Origin: Salinimicrobium sp963709775 | GTDB taxonomy: Bacteria; Bacteroidota; Bacteroidia; Flavobacteriales; Flavobacteriaceae | Direction of reading: 5' to 3' | Assembly (NCBI GenBank): GCA_963709775.1 | Contig: CAVPXS010000022.1 | Location: 1-64,000 of the forward strand | DNA length: 64,000 nt | Part shown: piece by piece, positions 42,864 to 51,503 of the stretch | Layout of the letters: every line of letters starts with the position of its first letter | Numbering within the stretch: position 1 is the first letter of the stretch | Position numbers and translations under genes: made by a program | Notes under the pieces: generated by a model | Database searches by the model: none | What the model was told of the DNA's origin: nothing | The model's input: only the letters and a program-made list of their open reading frames with translations

Positions 42864-44210
42864 CTAACTTCCTTTAAGCAACTCCAGGATCTTCTGCTCC
42901 ACTTCAGCCGACTCCCATTTTTCTTCTATTTCGGGAAGTTGCATTATTTCATCCATAATAGCAGCTTGCCGGTCGCCGGTTTTTAAAGCTTCAGCATAAG
43001 GTGCTTCAGAAAATGTAACCCTGGAATATACAGGAATCCATTGTTCAGGATGTTTGGCGGCAAATTTCTTTTCGATCTTCTTCCGAAGTAAAAAGTCCAG
43101 ATCGGCAGTTTTGCTACTCATTTCAAGGAAATTCCGGTAGCTGAGTTCGGCAATGGCATCGGCATTGGGCTTCCGCAGTGCCTGGTAATGTGCAAAGATC
43201 TGCTCCCAGTCGTCACCAAATTCAGTTTCAAGACGGCTGAGTTCAGAAATATCTTCAAAACCGGCATTCATTCCCTGCCCGTAGAATGGTACGATGGCAT
43301 GAGCCGCATCGCCCACCAGGGCAACCTTGTCGAAGTAGGTCCAGGGAAAGCATTTTACCGTCACCAGGGCGCTGGTAGGATTCTTAAAAAAGTCGCGGGT
43401 AAGATTTACGATCTCGTCCTTAATATCGGGGAAAAATTCACTGAAAAAATTCTCGGCTGCAGCTTCGTTAGTAAGACTTTCGAAAGAATGCTCCCCTTCA
43501 AAAGGCAGGAACAAAGTGCAGGTAAAACTACCGTCAAGGTTGGGCATGGCGATCAACATGAACTTGCCACGGGGCCAGATATGAAAGGAATTTTTATCGA
43601 GCTTGTGCGAACCATCGGGATTGGCCGGGATGCGCAGTTCCTTATAGCCAACATCAATGAAATGCTGGGAATAGTTGAACCTGCTTTGTCGTTGCATCTT
43701 GTGGCGCACCCGTGAGAAAGCACCATCGGCCCCAAAAATAAGGTCGAAATTGTACTCCTGCCACTCCCCTTTTTCAGATTCTCCCGTGTAGAGCCTGGCT
43801 TGCGTTAGATCTACATCCCATACCTTCTCTTCAAAACGAAATTCGGCCCCGGCAGCTTCTGCGAGATCGATCATCTTTCGGTTTAAAACTCCGCGGGAAA
43901 TAGAATAAATAGCCTCCCCTTCCTTTCCATAATTCTGAAAATAGACAGGGCTACTGTTCACATGCATGGCACGACGGTACAGCGGAATCGCTAGTTTCCT
44001 CACCTCCTCCTCAATACCGGCTTCCCGCAAGGCTTTCCATCCGCGGTTGGACATGGCGAGATTAATGGAGCGGCCCGAGAATTCAACCTTGCGCACATCG
44101 GGGCGGCGGTCAAAAACGGTTACAGAATGTCCTTTTTGCTTAAGGTGAAGGGCAAGTAAAGAACCGACGAGGCCGGTGCCTACTATGGCAATATTTTTAT
44201 TGTGCTGCAT
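42864..44210 (-). CDS. kmo: Kynurenine 3-monooxygenase
   Basis: A 448-residue FAD-dependent aromatic hydroxylase that converts L-kynurenine to 3-hydroxykynurenine with NADPH and O2, in tryptophan degradation or de novo NAD synthesis. FAD motifs: IAIVGTGLVGSLLALHL (GxGxxG), FDLIFGADGAFSRVRHKM, and VALVGDAAHAIVPFYGQGMN. FSGRSINLAMSNRGWKAL and FHIWPRGKFMLIAMPNLDGS FTCTLFLP are characteristic of KMO rather than other monooxygenases. The C-terminal part lacks a strong membrane anchor. No kynureninase or tryptophan dioxygenase gene is adjacent. TATTTTCG at 44226-44219 is a candidate -7 element; A/C-rich words precede the start. Confidence 0.95.
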   Translation of the reverse strand: MQHNKNIAIVGTGLVGSLLALHLKQKGHSVTVFDRRPDVRKVEFSGRSINLAMSNRGWKALREAGIEEEVRKLAIPLYRRAMHVNSSPVYFQNYGKEGEAIYSISRGVLNRKMIDLAEAAGAEFRFEEKVWDVDLTQARLYTGESEKGEWQEYNFDLIFGADGAFSRVRHKMQRQSRFNYSQHFIDVGYKELRIPANPDGSHKLDKNSFHIWPRGKFMLIAMPNLDGSFTCTLFLPFEGEHSFESLTNEAAAENFFSEFFPDIKDEIVNLTRDFFKNPTSALVTVKCFPWTYFDKVALVGDAAHAIVPFYGQGMNAGFEDISELSRLETEFGDDWEQIFAHYQALRKPNADAIAELSYRNFLEMSSKTADLDFLLRKKIEKKFAAKHPEQWIPVYSRVTFSEAPYAEALKTGDRQAAIMDEIMQLPEIEEKWESAEVEQKILELLKGS

Positions 44211-44534
44211 GTTGCCTGCGAAAATACTATTTTTTTACCAGTTGCGAGTTTACTGTTGCCCGGCAGCTGTTGCGAGTTACGAGTTGCGGGTTGCAGAAAA
44301 TGTTTCAGGTTTCAGATTGTTCCCGCTCACTTACCCTATTTTCTATTAATCCTTATTCCTTAAACCTTAATATTTTCGAAGGGTTAAACCTCCGTTAAAG
44401 TCAAAACCAAGAAATGAAAGCTTTTGTACATTTAATAAATAATCTGTTAGAAACTAATTAAAAATTCACAGATTAATTAGGCATACAACCATTATATCTA
44501 ACCAGCAGCCATAAGGTTGCAAAAATTATGAATT
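44211..44534. other. Intergenic stretch between divergent genes
   Basis: 44235-44300 carries TTGCGAGTTACGAGTTGCGGG words (A/C-rich in the sense of kmo). 44300-44534 is AT-rich leader DNA for the small membrane gene; GTACATTTAATAAAT near 44432 could hold a promoter but fits the consensus poorly. No gene seen. Confidence 0.5.
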
Positions 44535-44690
44535 ATGAGAGATTTAGTTTGGCTTATTATCGTTTTACTGATCATTGGGTGGTTGATAGGCTATTTCGCC
44601 TTTCCGGACCTTGGTAGTATTATCCACATCCTGATCGTAATCGCAGTGATCCTGATCATTTATAAATTACTGACAGGAAGGAGCCTGTAA
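44535..44690 (+). CDS. lmo0937-family small membrane protein
   Basis: A 51-residue, very hydrophobic protein: MRDLVWLIIVLLIIGWLIGY, FAFPDLGSIIHILIVIAVIL, IIYKLLTGRSL. Two helices separated by FAFPDLGS match the lmo0937 family found across Bacteroidota and Firmicutes, usually as stress-related small proteins of unknown function. The ATG at 44535 is the second of two close ATGs; the first is in another frame. Short but with clear family features. Confidence 0.82.
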   Translation: MRDLVWLIIVLLIIGWLIGYFAFPDLGSIIHILIVIAVILIIYKLLTGRSL

Positions 44691-44986
44691 ATCGATTATT
44701 TGCAGCCCAAAGAATAAGAGGCCGCCCCGGTAAATATGGAAAAGAATTTCTGAATCCTCTATTTTAGAGTGATCTCTCATCTTCTTATTCATATTTGGAG
44801 CGGTCTCTCCTTTTTTAAAAAGTTCGAGAACTAGAAAATAGGAGTTGAGTACTGGATTAGGGATTAGGGATTAGGGAAATTATAAAATTGATTAGCCATT
44901 CCCCAATTAACTGATTAACCAATTCAGGGATTAGGGAAAATAAAAAACCTGACCACTCTCTAATTAATCAATTAACTAAAAAGAAG
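44691..44986. repeat. Intergenic words before the four-helix gene
   Basis: No gene. GGATTAGGGATTAGGG words (44860-44880, 44925-44938) alternate with AATTAACTGATTAACCAATT and, at the end, CTAATTAATCAATTAACTAA leading to the start codon at 44987. Confidence 0.6.
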
Positions 44987-45364
44987 ATGGCAGAGAATTT
45001 TGAAAACCTTCAATGTTGGCAGGTTTGTAATGAACTGAAAACTTACATTAAAGAAAAAATTCTCCCTTCTTTACCAAAAACGGAGCGATTTGAATTATAT
45101 TCTCAACTCTTGCGAGCTTCTAGATCAGCTACAGCTAACATAGCAGAAGGATGGGGTAGATATCATTACAAAGAAAACATAAAATTTCTTTTTAATGCCC
45201 GGGGCTCAATAGCAGAAATCCTGGACCACACTTTAGAAGCAAAGGCATGGGATTATATCTCGGATGAAATCCTACAAAACGTTCGTCACCAAACTGAGTC
45301 TTGTATAAAATTGATCAATGGATACATTAAATACCTTAGGAGACAAGCCGAGGAAAAGCAGTAA
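44987..45364 (+). CDS. Four-helix-bundle protein (S23/Avd-like family)
   Basis: A 125-residue intact family member: ENFENLQCWQVCNELKTYIK, LPKTERFELYSQLLRASRSA TANIAEGWGR (core R-A-S-x-S-xxAN-hAEG), YHYKENIKFLFNARGSIAEI LDH, and a last helix CIKLINGYIKYLRRQAE. Same fold as 10105-10494 but of a different subgroup (the ones carrying 'E.i.fl..A.gS..E'). Bracketed by low-complexity words on both sides. No linked reverse transcriptase. Confidence 0.85.
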   Translation: MAENFENLQCWQVCNELKTYIKEKILPSLPKTERFELYSQLLRASRSATANIAEGWGRYHYKENIKFLFNARGSIAEILDHTLEAKAWDYISDEILQNVRHQTESCIKLINGYIKYLRRQAEEKQ

Positions 45365-45446
45365 TTTAGTATTAGAATTAACGAATAGAAATAAAAAAAT
45401 AAACCTTTCCCAATTAACCAATCACTAATTAACCAATAACAAAAAC

Positions 45447-46202
45447 ATGTGGAACTTAAAAGGACAAACGGCTGTCATTACCGGCGGCTCCAAAGGAATA
45501 GGTCGTGCGACCGTACTTGAATTCCTAAAACTGGGTGCAGAAGTTCTGTTTACCGCCAGGAATGCAGATGATATCCTGAAGGTAGAAGATAAATTCACTT
45601 CGGACGGATATAAAGTAAAAGGAATAGTTGCCGATGTTACGAAAGCTGAAGACCGTCAAAAGATCTCGACCTGGGTAGATAACAACTGGAAAGCTGTGAC
45701 CATTCTGGTAAATAACGCCGGGATCAACATTCGGAAGAAAGCTACTGAAATTTCAGAAGATGAACACCGGCAGGTATTGGAGACCAATCTAATCTCGCCG
45801 TTTCTGCTGGCCCGGGAACTTTATCCACAACTAGTGAACTCCAAGAACGGGAAGATCATAAACGTATCCTCGGCTGCTGCGACCCAGGATGTGGGCACCG
45901 GTACGCCCTATGCTATGGCCAAAGCCGGACTTTTGCAGCAGACCCGTAGTCTGGCAGTAGAATGGGCAAGAGATCATATTAGGGTAAACGCCGTTTCTCC
46001 CTGGTACACCCGCACTCCGCTAACAGATTCAGTTCTTCAAGGCGAGCGTAAGGAGATGATCCTGCGTCGTACACCGCTCCACCGCATCGCAGAACCCGAA
46101 GAAATTGCTTCGATAATAGCATTTTTGGCCATGGATAAATCATCCTTCATTACCGGACAAAACATAGTTGCCGATGGGGGAATGAGTGTGAAAGCGCTTT
46201 AG
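45447..46202 (+). CDS. SDR family NAD(P)-dependent oxidoreductase
   Basis: A 251-residue classical short-chain dehydrogenase/reductase. TAVITGGSKGIGRATVLEFL (TGxxxGxG cofactor site), LFTARNAD with Arg after beta2 suggesting NADP(H), ILVNNAGIN (NNAG), INVSSAAATQDVGTGTPYAM AKAG (catalytic Ser and YxxxK), VNAVSPWYTRTPLTD, and a C-terminal ITGQNIVADGGMSV. It resembles the tropinone-reductase-like group (WYTRTPLT). Substrate cannot be told. The leader is A/C/T-rich words (AATTAACCAATCACTAATTAA). Normal length and intact. Confidence 0.93.
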   Translation: MWNLKGQTAVITGGSKGIGRATVLEFLKLGAEVLFTARNADDILKVEDKFTSDGYKVKGIVADVTKAEDRQKISTWVDNNWKAVTILVNNAGINIRKKATEISEDEHRQVLETNLISPFLLARELYPQLVNSKNGKIINVSSAAATQDVGTGTPYAMAKAGLLQQTRSLAVEWARDHIRVNAVSPWYTRTPLTDSVLQGERKEMILRRTPLHRIAEPEEIASIIAFLAMDKSSFITGQNIVADGGMSVKAL

Positions 46203-46683
46203 GGCCTGCGGCCGTTTACGAAGTTTAAGGTTTAAGAAGTTAAAAAGTAGGTTCTTGTTGTCAGGTCTCGACAGAGTTCATTTTCCGTTTTCGCCTTACC
46301 CGAAAGATGATGCCGACAGAGAGTCATTCGCAGTGACTAGTTGACAGTCTTTTTAAGCTATTGGCTGTTGGCTTTTAGCTGTTGGCGTTTTGTAGTGGCT
46401 GCGCCTTTCCCCTTTTACCCCTGGCCCTAAAGGGAGCCGGGAAGAAGTAGGCAGTGCGCAGTGATTAGTTGGCAGTTTTTTTATTAGGAACTGGTAGCTG
46501 TTAGCTATGGGCTATTAGCCTTTATGGCTTTGTTCTCATGGTGGATTGTGAATTTTGGCTTGGAATCGTGCTTTTTAGTTTATCGATTAACCAATCCCCA
46601 ATTAACTAATTAACCAATCCCCAAATCACCAATTAACTAATTCCCCATTTTCATATCTTTATCCAATACCAACTATAATTAAT
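46203..46683. repeat. Intergenic words before the lipoprotein gene
   Basis: No gene. AGCTATTGGCTGTTGGC and GTAGGCAGTGCGCAGTGATT words in the first part, CCCTAAAGGGAGCCGGGAAG near 46430, then AATTAACTAATTAACCAATC and CCAATTAACTAATTCCCC directly before the start. Confidence 0.6.
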
Positions 46684-47325
46684 ATGAAAAAAATCACTCT
46701 CCTCGTTCTCCTTCTCGTTATCATCACATCCTGCAATGAAAATGAAGATCAAACTATTGTGCAAAAAATAGCTGAAGCTAACGGAATACAGAATTTCGAA
46801 GATGTGGAGGAACTCCGCTACACTTTTAATGTGAGAGTAAATGATACTTTACGCACCAGCAGAGCCTGGACGTGGCGCCCGCAGGAGAAGACAGCTACCC
46901 TCACAACACCCGACAGTACTGTAAGCTACAACTACGAAACAGAAGCTTCTCAACATGAAGCGGTAGATCAGCGGTTTATCAATGATCAGTACTGGCTGCT
47001 TTTCCCTTTCCACCTGGTGTGGGATGATATGGAATGGGAGCATACAAAAGAGGCTACAGCGCCAATCAGCGGTGAAGAAATGCAGCGCGTCACTGTCACC
47101 TATCCCGACGGCGCCGGTTATACCCCGGGAGACATGTACGAAGTCTACTTTGGAAATGATTATATGATACAGGAATGGGTATACCTATCCGGGGGAAGTA
47201 GAGAAAATCCATTGGCCACTACCTGGGAGGATTATGAGGTTTTTGAGGGAATAGCCATTGCTAAAATGCACCGGAGTGAGGATGGGAGTTTTGAGTTGTT
47301 TTTTACGGATGTTAGTATTGAGTAG
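46684..47325 (+). CDS. Hypothetical lipoprotein
   Basis: A 213-residue protein with a lipoprotein signal (MKKITLLVLLLVIITSCNEN; lipobox IITSC, Cys17). The mature part is acidic and Trp/Tyr-rich: IAEANGIQNFEDVEELRYTF, SRAWTWRPQEKTATLTTPD, WLLFPFHLVWDDMEWEH, GDMYEVYFGNDYMIQEWVYL. It resembles the beta-sandwich lipoproteins (LolA/LolB-like or 'outer membrane lipoprotein' domains) found in Flavobacteriia, but I cannot name a family. Stands alone between repeat gaps. Intact. Confidence 0.75.
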   Translation: MKKITLLVLLLVIITSCNENEDQTIVQKIAEANGIQNFEDVEELRYTFNVRVNDTLRTSRAWTWRPQEKTATLTTPDSTVSYNYETEASQHEAVDQRFINDQYWLLFPFHLVWDDMEWEHTKEATAPISGEEMQRVTVTYPDGAGYTPGDMYEVYFGNDYMIQEWVYLSGGSRENPLATTWEDYEVFEGIAIAKMHRSEDGSFELFFTDVSIE

Positions 47326-48181
47326 TGAGTAGTGAGTAGTGAGAGTGAAAATAGCTATTAGCTTTTAGCCTTTAGCTGTTGGCTCTCTAATAGAACCAAA
47401 ATGTCAGGCTGAGCCCGACCGGAGGGAGGATAAGTCGAAGCGTTTGGAACTTCGTATTACATCTTAGAAGTACCTGCTATCAACCCTCATTCTTTGTTTA
47501 ACCTAATCTACCTCGTAAGATCTCCTCCGCCGGAGGGGTCGCCGTAGGACGGAGTGGGGAAATCTGCTTCTCCTTTTCCCGTTTTACCCCTTGCCCTAAA
47601 GGGAGCCGGGAAAAGGTCAGTCCACAGTGCGCAGGAATGATTCGCAGTTTTTTTATAGGAGCTATTGGGTAATATTTTTTAGTCTTTAGCTTTAGAAACA
47701 GAATGTCACACCGAGTCCGACGGTAGGAGGAAAAAGTCGAAGTGCTGGGTTAGTGGAAAAAGTCCACAGTGCGCAGGAATGTGTTGACAGTTTTACAGGA
47801 GCAATTGGATATTATTTTTTAGCCTTTAGCTTTAGAAACGGAATGTCACACTGAATCCTACGGGAGCAGGAAAAGTCGAAGTGCTGAATTAGTGGAAAGT
47901 ATGTTTAGGGATTCAAATTTTTAAATCCCGCAGGTTCTTTATTTTTCTGGTAAATCTACAGAATAATTATCGCAGCCTTCTTTGGAATTTGGTGCTTGTT
48001 TATTGGAATTTCCCTATCACATTTCCAAATTCCCTAATCTTCAAATTTTCAAATCATTTCCGCCTTTTCATTCTTCCAACTAATCCTTACATTTGTACAT
48101 CAACGGAGAATTCCCGCCGTAATTTTCACTGCTTCCCTACCGCAGAAAAGAATTTTATCAAAGACAGACAACAGAGATTAT
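47326..48181. repeat. Long repeat gap before the second capsule locus
   Basis: No gene in about 850 bases. TAGTGAGTAGTGAGTAGTGAG and AGCTATTAGCTTTTAGCC words follow the lipoprotein gene. Two near-identical blocks, about 47628-47750 and 47765-47890, each contain CCACAGTGCGCAGGAATG, TTAGCTTTAGAAAC and GAATGTCACAC...GTCGAAGTGCTG. TACATTTG at 48088-48095 is a candidate -7 for upxY without a clear -33. Confidence 0.6.
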
Positions 48182-48658
48182 ATGAATTGGTACGCCCTGT
48201 ATACTAAACCGCGGTGGGAGCAAAAAGTTGCGAAAGAACTTGAGAAAAGAGACATTGAAGTCTACTGCCCCACTATTACGGAAGTAAAACAGTGGAGCGA
48301 CCGCAAAAAGAAAGTCACTTCTCCCCTTTTTAAATCCTATGTTTTCGTGTACCTGGAGGAAAAAAACCGGTCACAGGTTTTCGATGTTCCCGGGGCAGTC
48401 CAATATGTCTTCTGGTTGGGCAAACCTGCAATTATTCGGGATGCAGAGATCGAGCTGATCCAGCGATGGCTCGATGACGACCGTGTAGAGTCGGTAGATA
48501 CAGAAGACATCACTCCCGGAGACATAATCAATATCGCCAGCGGTAGCTTTAAAGGACAGGAGGCCATAGTTACTGAAATAGGAAAAAAACGCCTCAGGCT
48601 GGTTTTAAAAAGTCTCGGTTTGGTTGTGAATGTTAAAATCTCCGAAGCCATGGATTAA
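48182..48658 (+). CDS. NusG-family antitermination protein (UpxY-like)
   Basis: A 158-residue NusG paralogue. The NGN domain starts MNWYALYTKPRWEQKVAKEL and includes VYCPTITEVKQWSDRKKKVT, PLFKSYVFVYL (the RfaH/NusG 'PLFPGYVFV' motif) and VQYVFWLGKPAIIRD; the KOW domain is IASGSFKGQEAIVTEIGKKR. In Bacteroides, UpxY proteins prevent premature termination in their own capsule operon, and usually form the first gene, as here. A 531-base untranslated region follows before wzx. It probably acts on the transcript of the 49-63 kb genes; this is inference from position. Confidence 0.92.
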   Translation: MNWYALYTKPRWEQKVAKELEKRDIEVYCPTITEVKQWSDRKKKVTSPLFKSYVFVYLEEKNRSQVFDVPGAVQYVFWLGKPAIIRDAEIELIQRWLDDDRVESVDTEDITPGDIINIASGSFKGQEAIVTEIGKKRLRLVLKSLGLVVNVKISEAMD

Positions 48659-48901
48659 GAATAAAAGTTTTTTATTTCAGGTTCTCCAGGTTTCTAAAAG
48701 CACATTTTCCTCTTCTTAATTTTTTTCCTGAGATTCCTCATTACTCCTATTGTAATTTCCTACTTCTCCCATCTTTTCCTACAAGACAAACATCTTAAAT
48801 TAAAGTTAATTATGTGGTATCCAAAAACTTAATATTTTAACAAATGCTTGCCTGCGGCTTTGTCCTCGATTAAAAATTTAATCATCGAATTACTTCCTGG
48901 C

Positions 48902-48919
48902 TTTACGGTTTTCCGTAAA
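48902..48919 (+). promoter_or_regulatory. Hairpin in the upxY-wzx leader
   Basis: TTTACGG, loop TTTT, CCGTAAA: a perfect seven-base-pair stem without a T tract. A second, AT-rich hairpin (GATTAAA-AA-TTTAATC) lies just upstream at about 48869-48884. They may be pause or antiterminator-recruitment elements. Confidence 0.45.
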
Positions 48920-48974
48920 ATGCTATTCATTTCGAATTTCTTACTGTAAATTTCTTAATTTTTAACATTAACAA

Positions 48975-49007
48975 TTTGTCTTAAAGGAAAGTTAACAAAT
49001 ATCTTTG
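48975..49007 (+). promoter_or_regulatory. Bacteroidota-type promoter upstream of wzx
   Basis: TTTG at 48975-48978, a 21-base spacer, and TATCTTTG at 49000-49007. Transcription would start near 49014, giving a leader of about 175 bases. The flanking region (48659-49189) holds no gene. Confidence 0.6.
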
Positions 49008-49189
49008 CCAGCGCATTTGACTTTACTTATCCTCACATCCTTACGAGGTATTTGTAAAACTGAAATACAATTACTTATTGTGAGTCAGAATGGCGGAGCT
49101 GTATAAAACCTATAGCCTTTCAAAATTCTATCCTTCAATAGCACAAGATGTTAAGCGCATTTATTCCTTGCCAATATTTTAATTAGAAA

Positions 49190-50662
49190 TTGAAAGACAG
49201 TCATTCCTCACAAGCATTTTGGGTTGTAATTGCCAGTTTAAGCTCCGTAAGTATTGCTATAGTAAGTGCAGCCATATTGTCAAGATACTTTGGAAAGGAA
49301 GAATATGGAACGTATAAGCAGATTATCTACGTATATAATACCCTGTTAGTGATATTTACCGCAGGACTTCCAAAGGTTTTTGGATATTACCTGCCACGTT
49401 TTAATCTGGCCCAGGGAAAGACGGTAGCCAAAAAGATTAATAGATTTCTGTTTTTTACCGGATTATTTTTTTCAGGTTCACTCTTTCTTACAGCACCTTC
49501 AATCAGTAGTCTTTTAAAGAATCCTGAACTTGCTGAAGGTTTACAGTTGTTTTCTATGGTACCGCTTCTACTGGTTCCCACTCTGGGCATTGAAGGCATT
49601 TTCTCCGCCTATCGTAAAACAGGTTTCATTGCCATTTATAACACCCTTTCCCGGCTGTTAATGTTGCTATGCATTGTAGTGCCGGTAATATTCTTTGATG
49701 GGGGCATTATGGCTGCGATTTATGGATGGATCTCCGCTTCTGCTCTTACTCTTCTGGTGGCCCTTTGGTTTAAGAAAGTGCCTTTTCGAAAGGTGAAGTC
49801 TGAGAAAGCTGATATCTCTTCCAAGGAGATATTCGCCTACAGCTTCCCTATTGCCATGGCCAGCTTGTGGGGAATTCTTGTAAAGGCTGCAGATCAATTT
49901 TATGTAAGCCGGTATTTTGGAGCCGTCACCTTTGCCGAATTCTCCAATGGATTTATAGAACTACCACTCGTTGGTATGATAACTTCAGCTACTTCTGTTG
50001 TATTGATGCCCGTGTTTTCCAAGATCATACACGAGAAGGGTAGCAAGGAGGAAATGATAAGAGTCTGGAAAAGTGCGCTGTATAAATCGGCCATTCTTAT
50101 TTATCCGTTTGTGATCTTCTTTCTCTTTTTTTCCAGGGAAATTATGACTTTGTTGTATTCTGAAGCCTACAAAGCTTCAGGGATTTATTTCCAGATTAAT
50201 ATGTTTCTGAACCTCTTTAATATTATACTTTTTGCTCCCCTTCTCTTCGCCATGGGAAAAACCAGGTTTTATGCCAGGGTGCACATGTGGCTGGCACTAA
50301 TCATCTGGATTTCCGGCTATTTTGTAGTACAGTGGTTTGAATCGCCTGTCGCCATTGCCATTCTCTCTGTAGGTCTGGCTATTGCCAAAATCATTATGTT
50401 CGTTTTCTTCATAGCAAAATTCCTCGGGATCAAGGTATTTGAACTGATTCCGGTAAAATCGATTATTCGCATCCTTGTTCACACAATACTATGTGTACTA
50501 AGCGTATATCTTGCTTTAAGTTCTATCGTATGGGATTATGTTGTTGTGAAAGTACTTGTCCATTTTATTCTTTACGGAATGTTACTGCTGCTTACAGCAG
50601 GATTATTCCGCCTTGATTATATTCAATTCGCAAGGCCCCTGCTCCAGAAATTTTCAAAATAA
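49190..50662 (+). CDS. wzx: Polysaccharide flippase (Wzx/MOP family)
   Basis: A 490-residue membrane protein with about 14 hydrophobic segments that moves lipid-linked glycan units across the inner membrane. It opens SSQAFWVVIASLSSVSIAIV SAAILSRYFGKEEYGTYKQI, the typical first helix and 'R.lG.eeyG.y' loop of the polysaccharide_synt family, and contains YSFPIAMASLWGILVKAADQ and VSRYFGAVTFAEFSNG in the second half. Start is TTG at 49190, since an in-frame TAG precedes it and no ATG fits. First structural gene of the intact locus. Confidence 0.9.
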   Translation: MKDSHSSQAFWVVIASLSSVSIAIVSAAILSRYFGKEEYGTYKQIIYVYNTLLVIFTAGLPKVFGYYLPRFNLAQGKTVAKKINRFLFFTGLFFSGSLFLTAPSISSLLKNPELAEGLQLFSMVPLLLVPTLGIEGIFSAYRKTGFIAIYNTLSRLLMLLCIVVPVIFFDGGIMAAIYGWISASALTLLVALWFKKVPFRKVKSEKADISSKEIFAYSFPIAMASLWGILVKAADQFYVSRYFGAVTFAEFSNGFIELPLVGMITSATSVVLMPVFSKIIHEKGSKEEMIRVWKSALYKSAILIYPFVIFFLFFSREIMTLLYSEAYKASGIYFQINMFLNLFNIILFAPLLFAMGKTRFYARVHMWLALIIWISGYFVVQWFESPVAIAILSVGLAIAKIIMFVFFIAKFLGIKVFELIPVKSIIRILVHTILCVLSVYLALSSIVWDYVVVKVLVHFILYGMLLLLTAGLFRLDYIQFARPLLQKFSK

Positions 50663-50692
50663 AATCTCCAAAAAATTGCGAATTCTTCAGTT

Positions 50693-51334
50693 ATGAACTC
50701 AGATAATGAACCTTTGAATATGCTATCCGAAGAGCAAGATCAAATAAGTAAGCAACCTAAAGATTATTTTTCTCACCCGACTGCTGTTATAGATGAGGGC
50801 TGTGAAATCGCAGATGATGTGAAAATATGGCATTTTTCGCACATCATGCCGCGGTGCAAAATTGGCAGTAGATGCAACATAGGTCAGAACGTCGTTATTT
50901 CTCCCGAAGTTGTATTGGGAACTAATGTAAAAATTCAAAATAACGTTTCTGTTTATACAGGAGTAATATGTGAGGATGATGTGTTTTTAGGACCTTCCAT
51001 GGTTTTCACGAACGTAATAAATCCGCGGAGTGCTGTAAACCGAAAGTCAGAATACATCCGCACTTTGGTAAAGAAGGGAGCATCCATTGGCGCCAATGCC
51101 ACGATCATTTGCGGAAATGAGATTGGAAGTTATGCACTGGTAGGTGCAGGTGCTGTTATTACTAAACCTGTTCCCGATTACGCCCTAGTCATCGGGAACC
51201 CGGCAAGACAAACTGGCTGGGTTAGCGAATATGGTCATAAGCTTAACTTTGACAGGGAAGGGCTCGCGATATGTCCAGAAACAGGAGACTCTTATAGTTT
51301 GATAAACAAAAAGGTTAAAAAAACCATCAGGTAG
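50693..51334 (+). CDS. wlbB: Hexapeptide N-acetyltransferase (WlbB/WbpD-like)
   Basis: A 213-residue left-handed beta-helix acyltransferase. Hexapeptide repeats: AVIDEGCEIADDVKIWHFSH, IGSRCNIGQNVVISPEVVLG, VKIQNNVSVYTGVICEDDVF LG; the loop PSMVFTNVINPRSAVNRKSE YIRTLVKKGASIGANATI is a WlbB/WbpD signature. These enzymes N-acetylate C3 of UDP-GlcNAc3NA to make UDP-2,3-diacetamido glucuronate. It precedes the matching dehydrogenase (wlbA). An N-terminal tail of about 30 residues (NSDNEPLNMLSEEQDQISKQ) is extra compared with the family and may have no function. Confidence 0.85.
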   Translation: MNSDNEPLNMLSEEQDQISKQPKDYFSHPTAVIDEGCEIADDVKIWHFSHIMPRCKIGSRCNIGQNVVISPEVVLGTNVKIQNNVSVYTGVICEDDVFLGPSMVFTNVINPRSAVNRKSEYIRTLVKKGASIGANATIICGNEIGSYALVGAGAVITKPVPDYALVIGNPARQTGWVSEYGHKLNFDREGLAICPETGDSYSLINKKVKKTIR

Positions 51335-51503
51335 TTTTAAACGACCTCATTTTTCAACAGGTGAATCTAACCAACCATCCATGACTTATACCACTCTCGA
51401 CAAAAAGAACAAATTTTCAGGAAACGCACCCTTTTTTCCATCTACTGTAGATCTCACCGAAGAGGAAACTATCCAGGTCTCTAACCTTACGAATATTTAT
51501 CAA

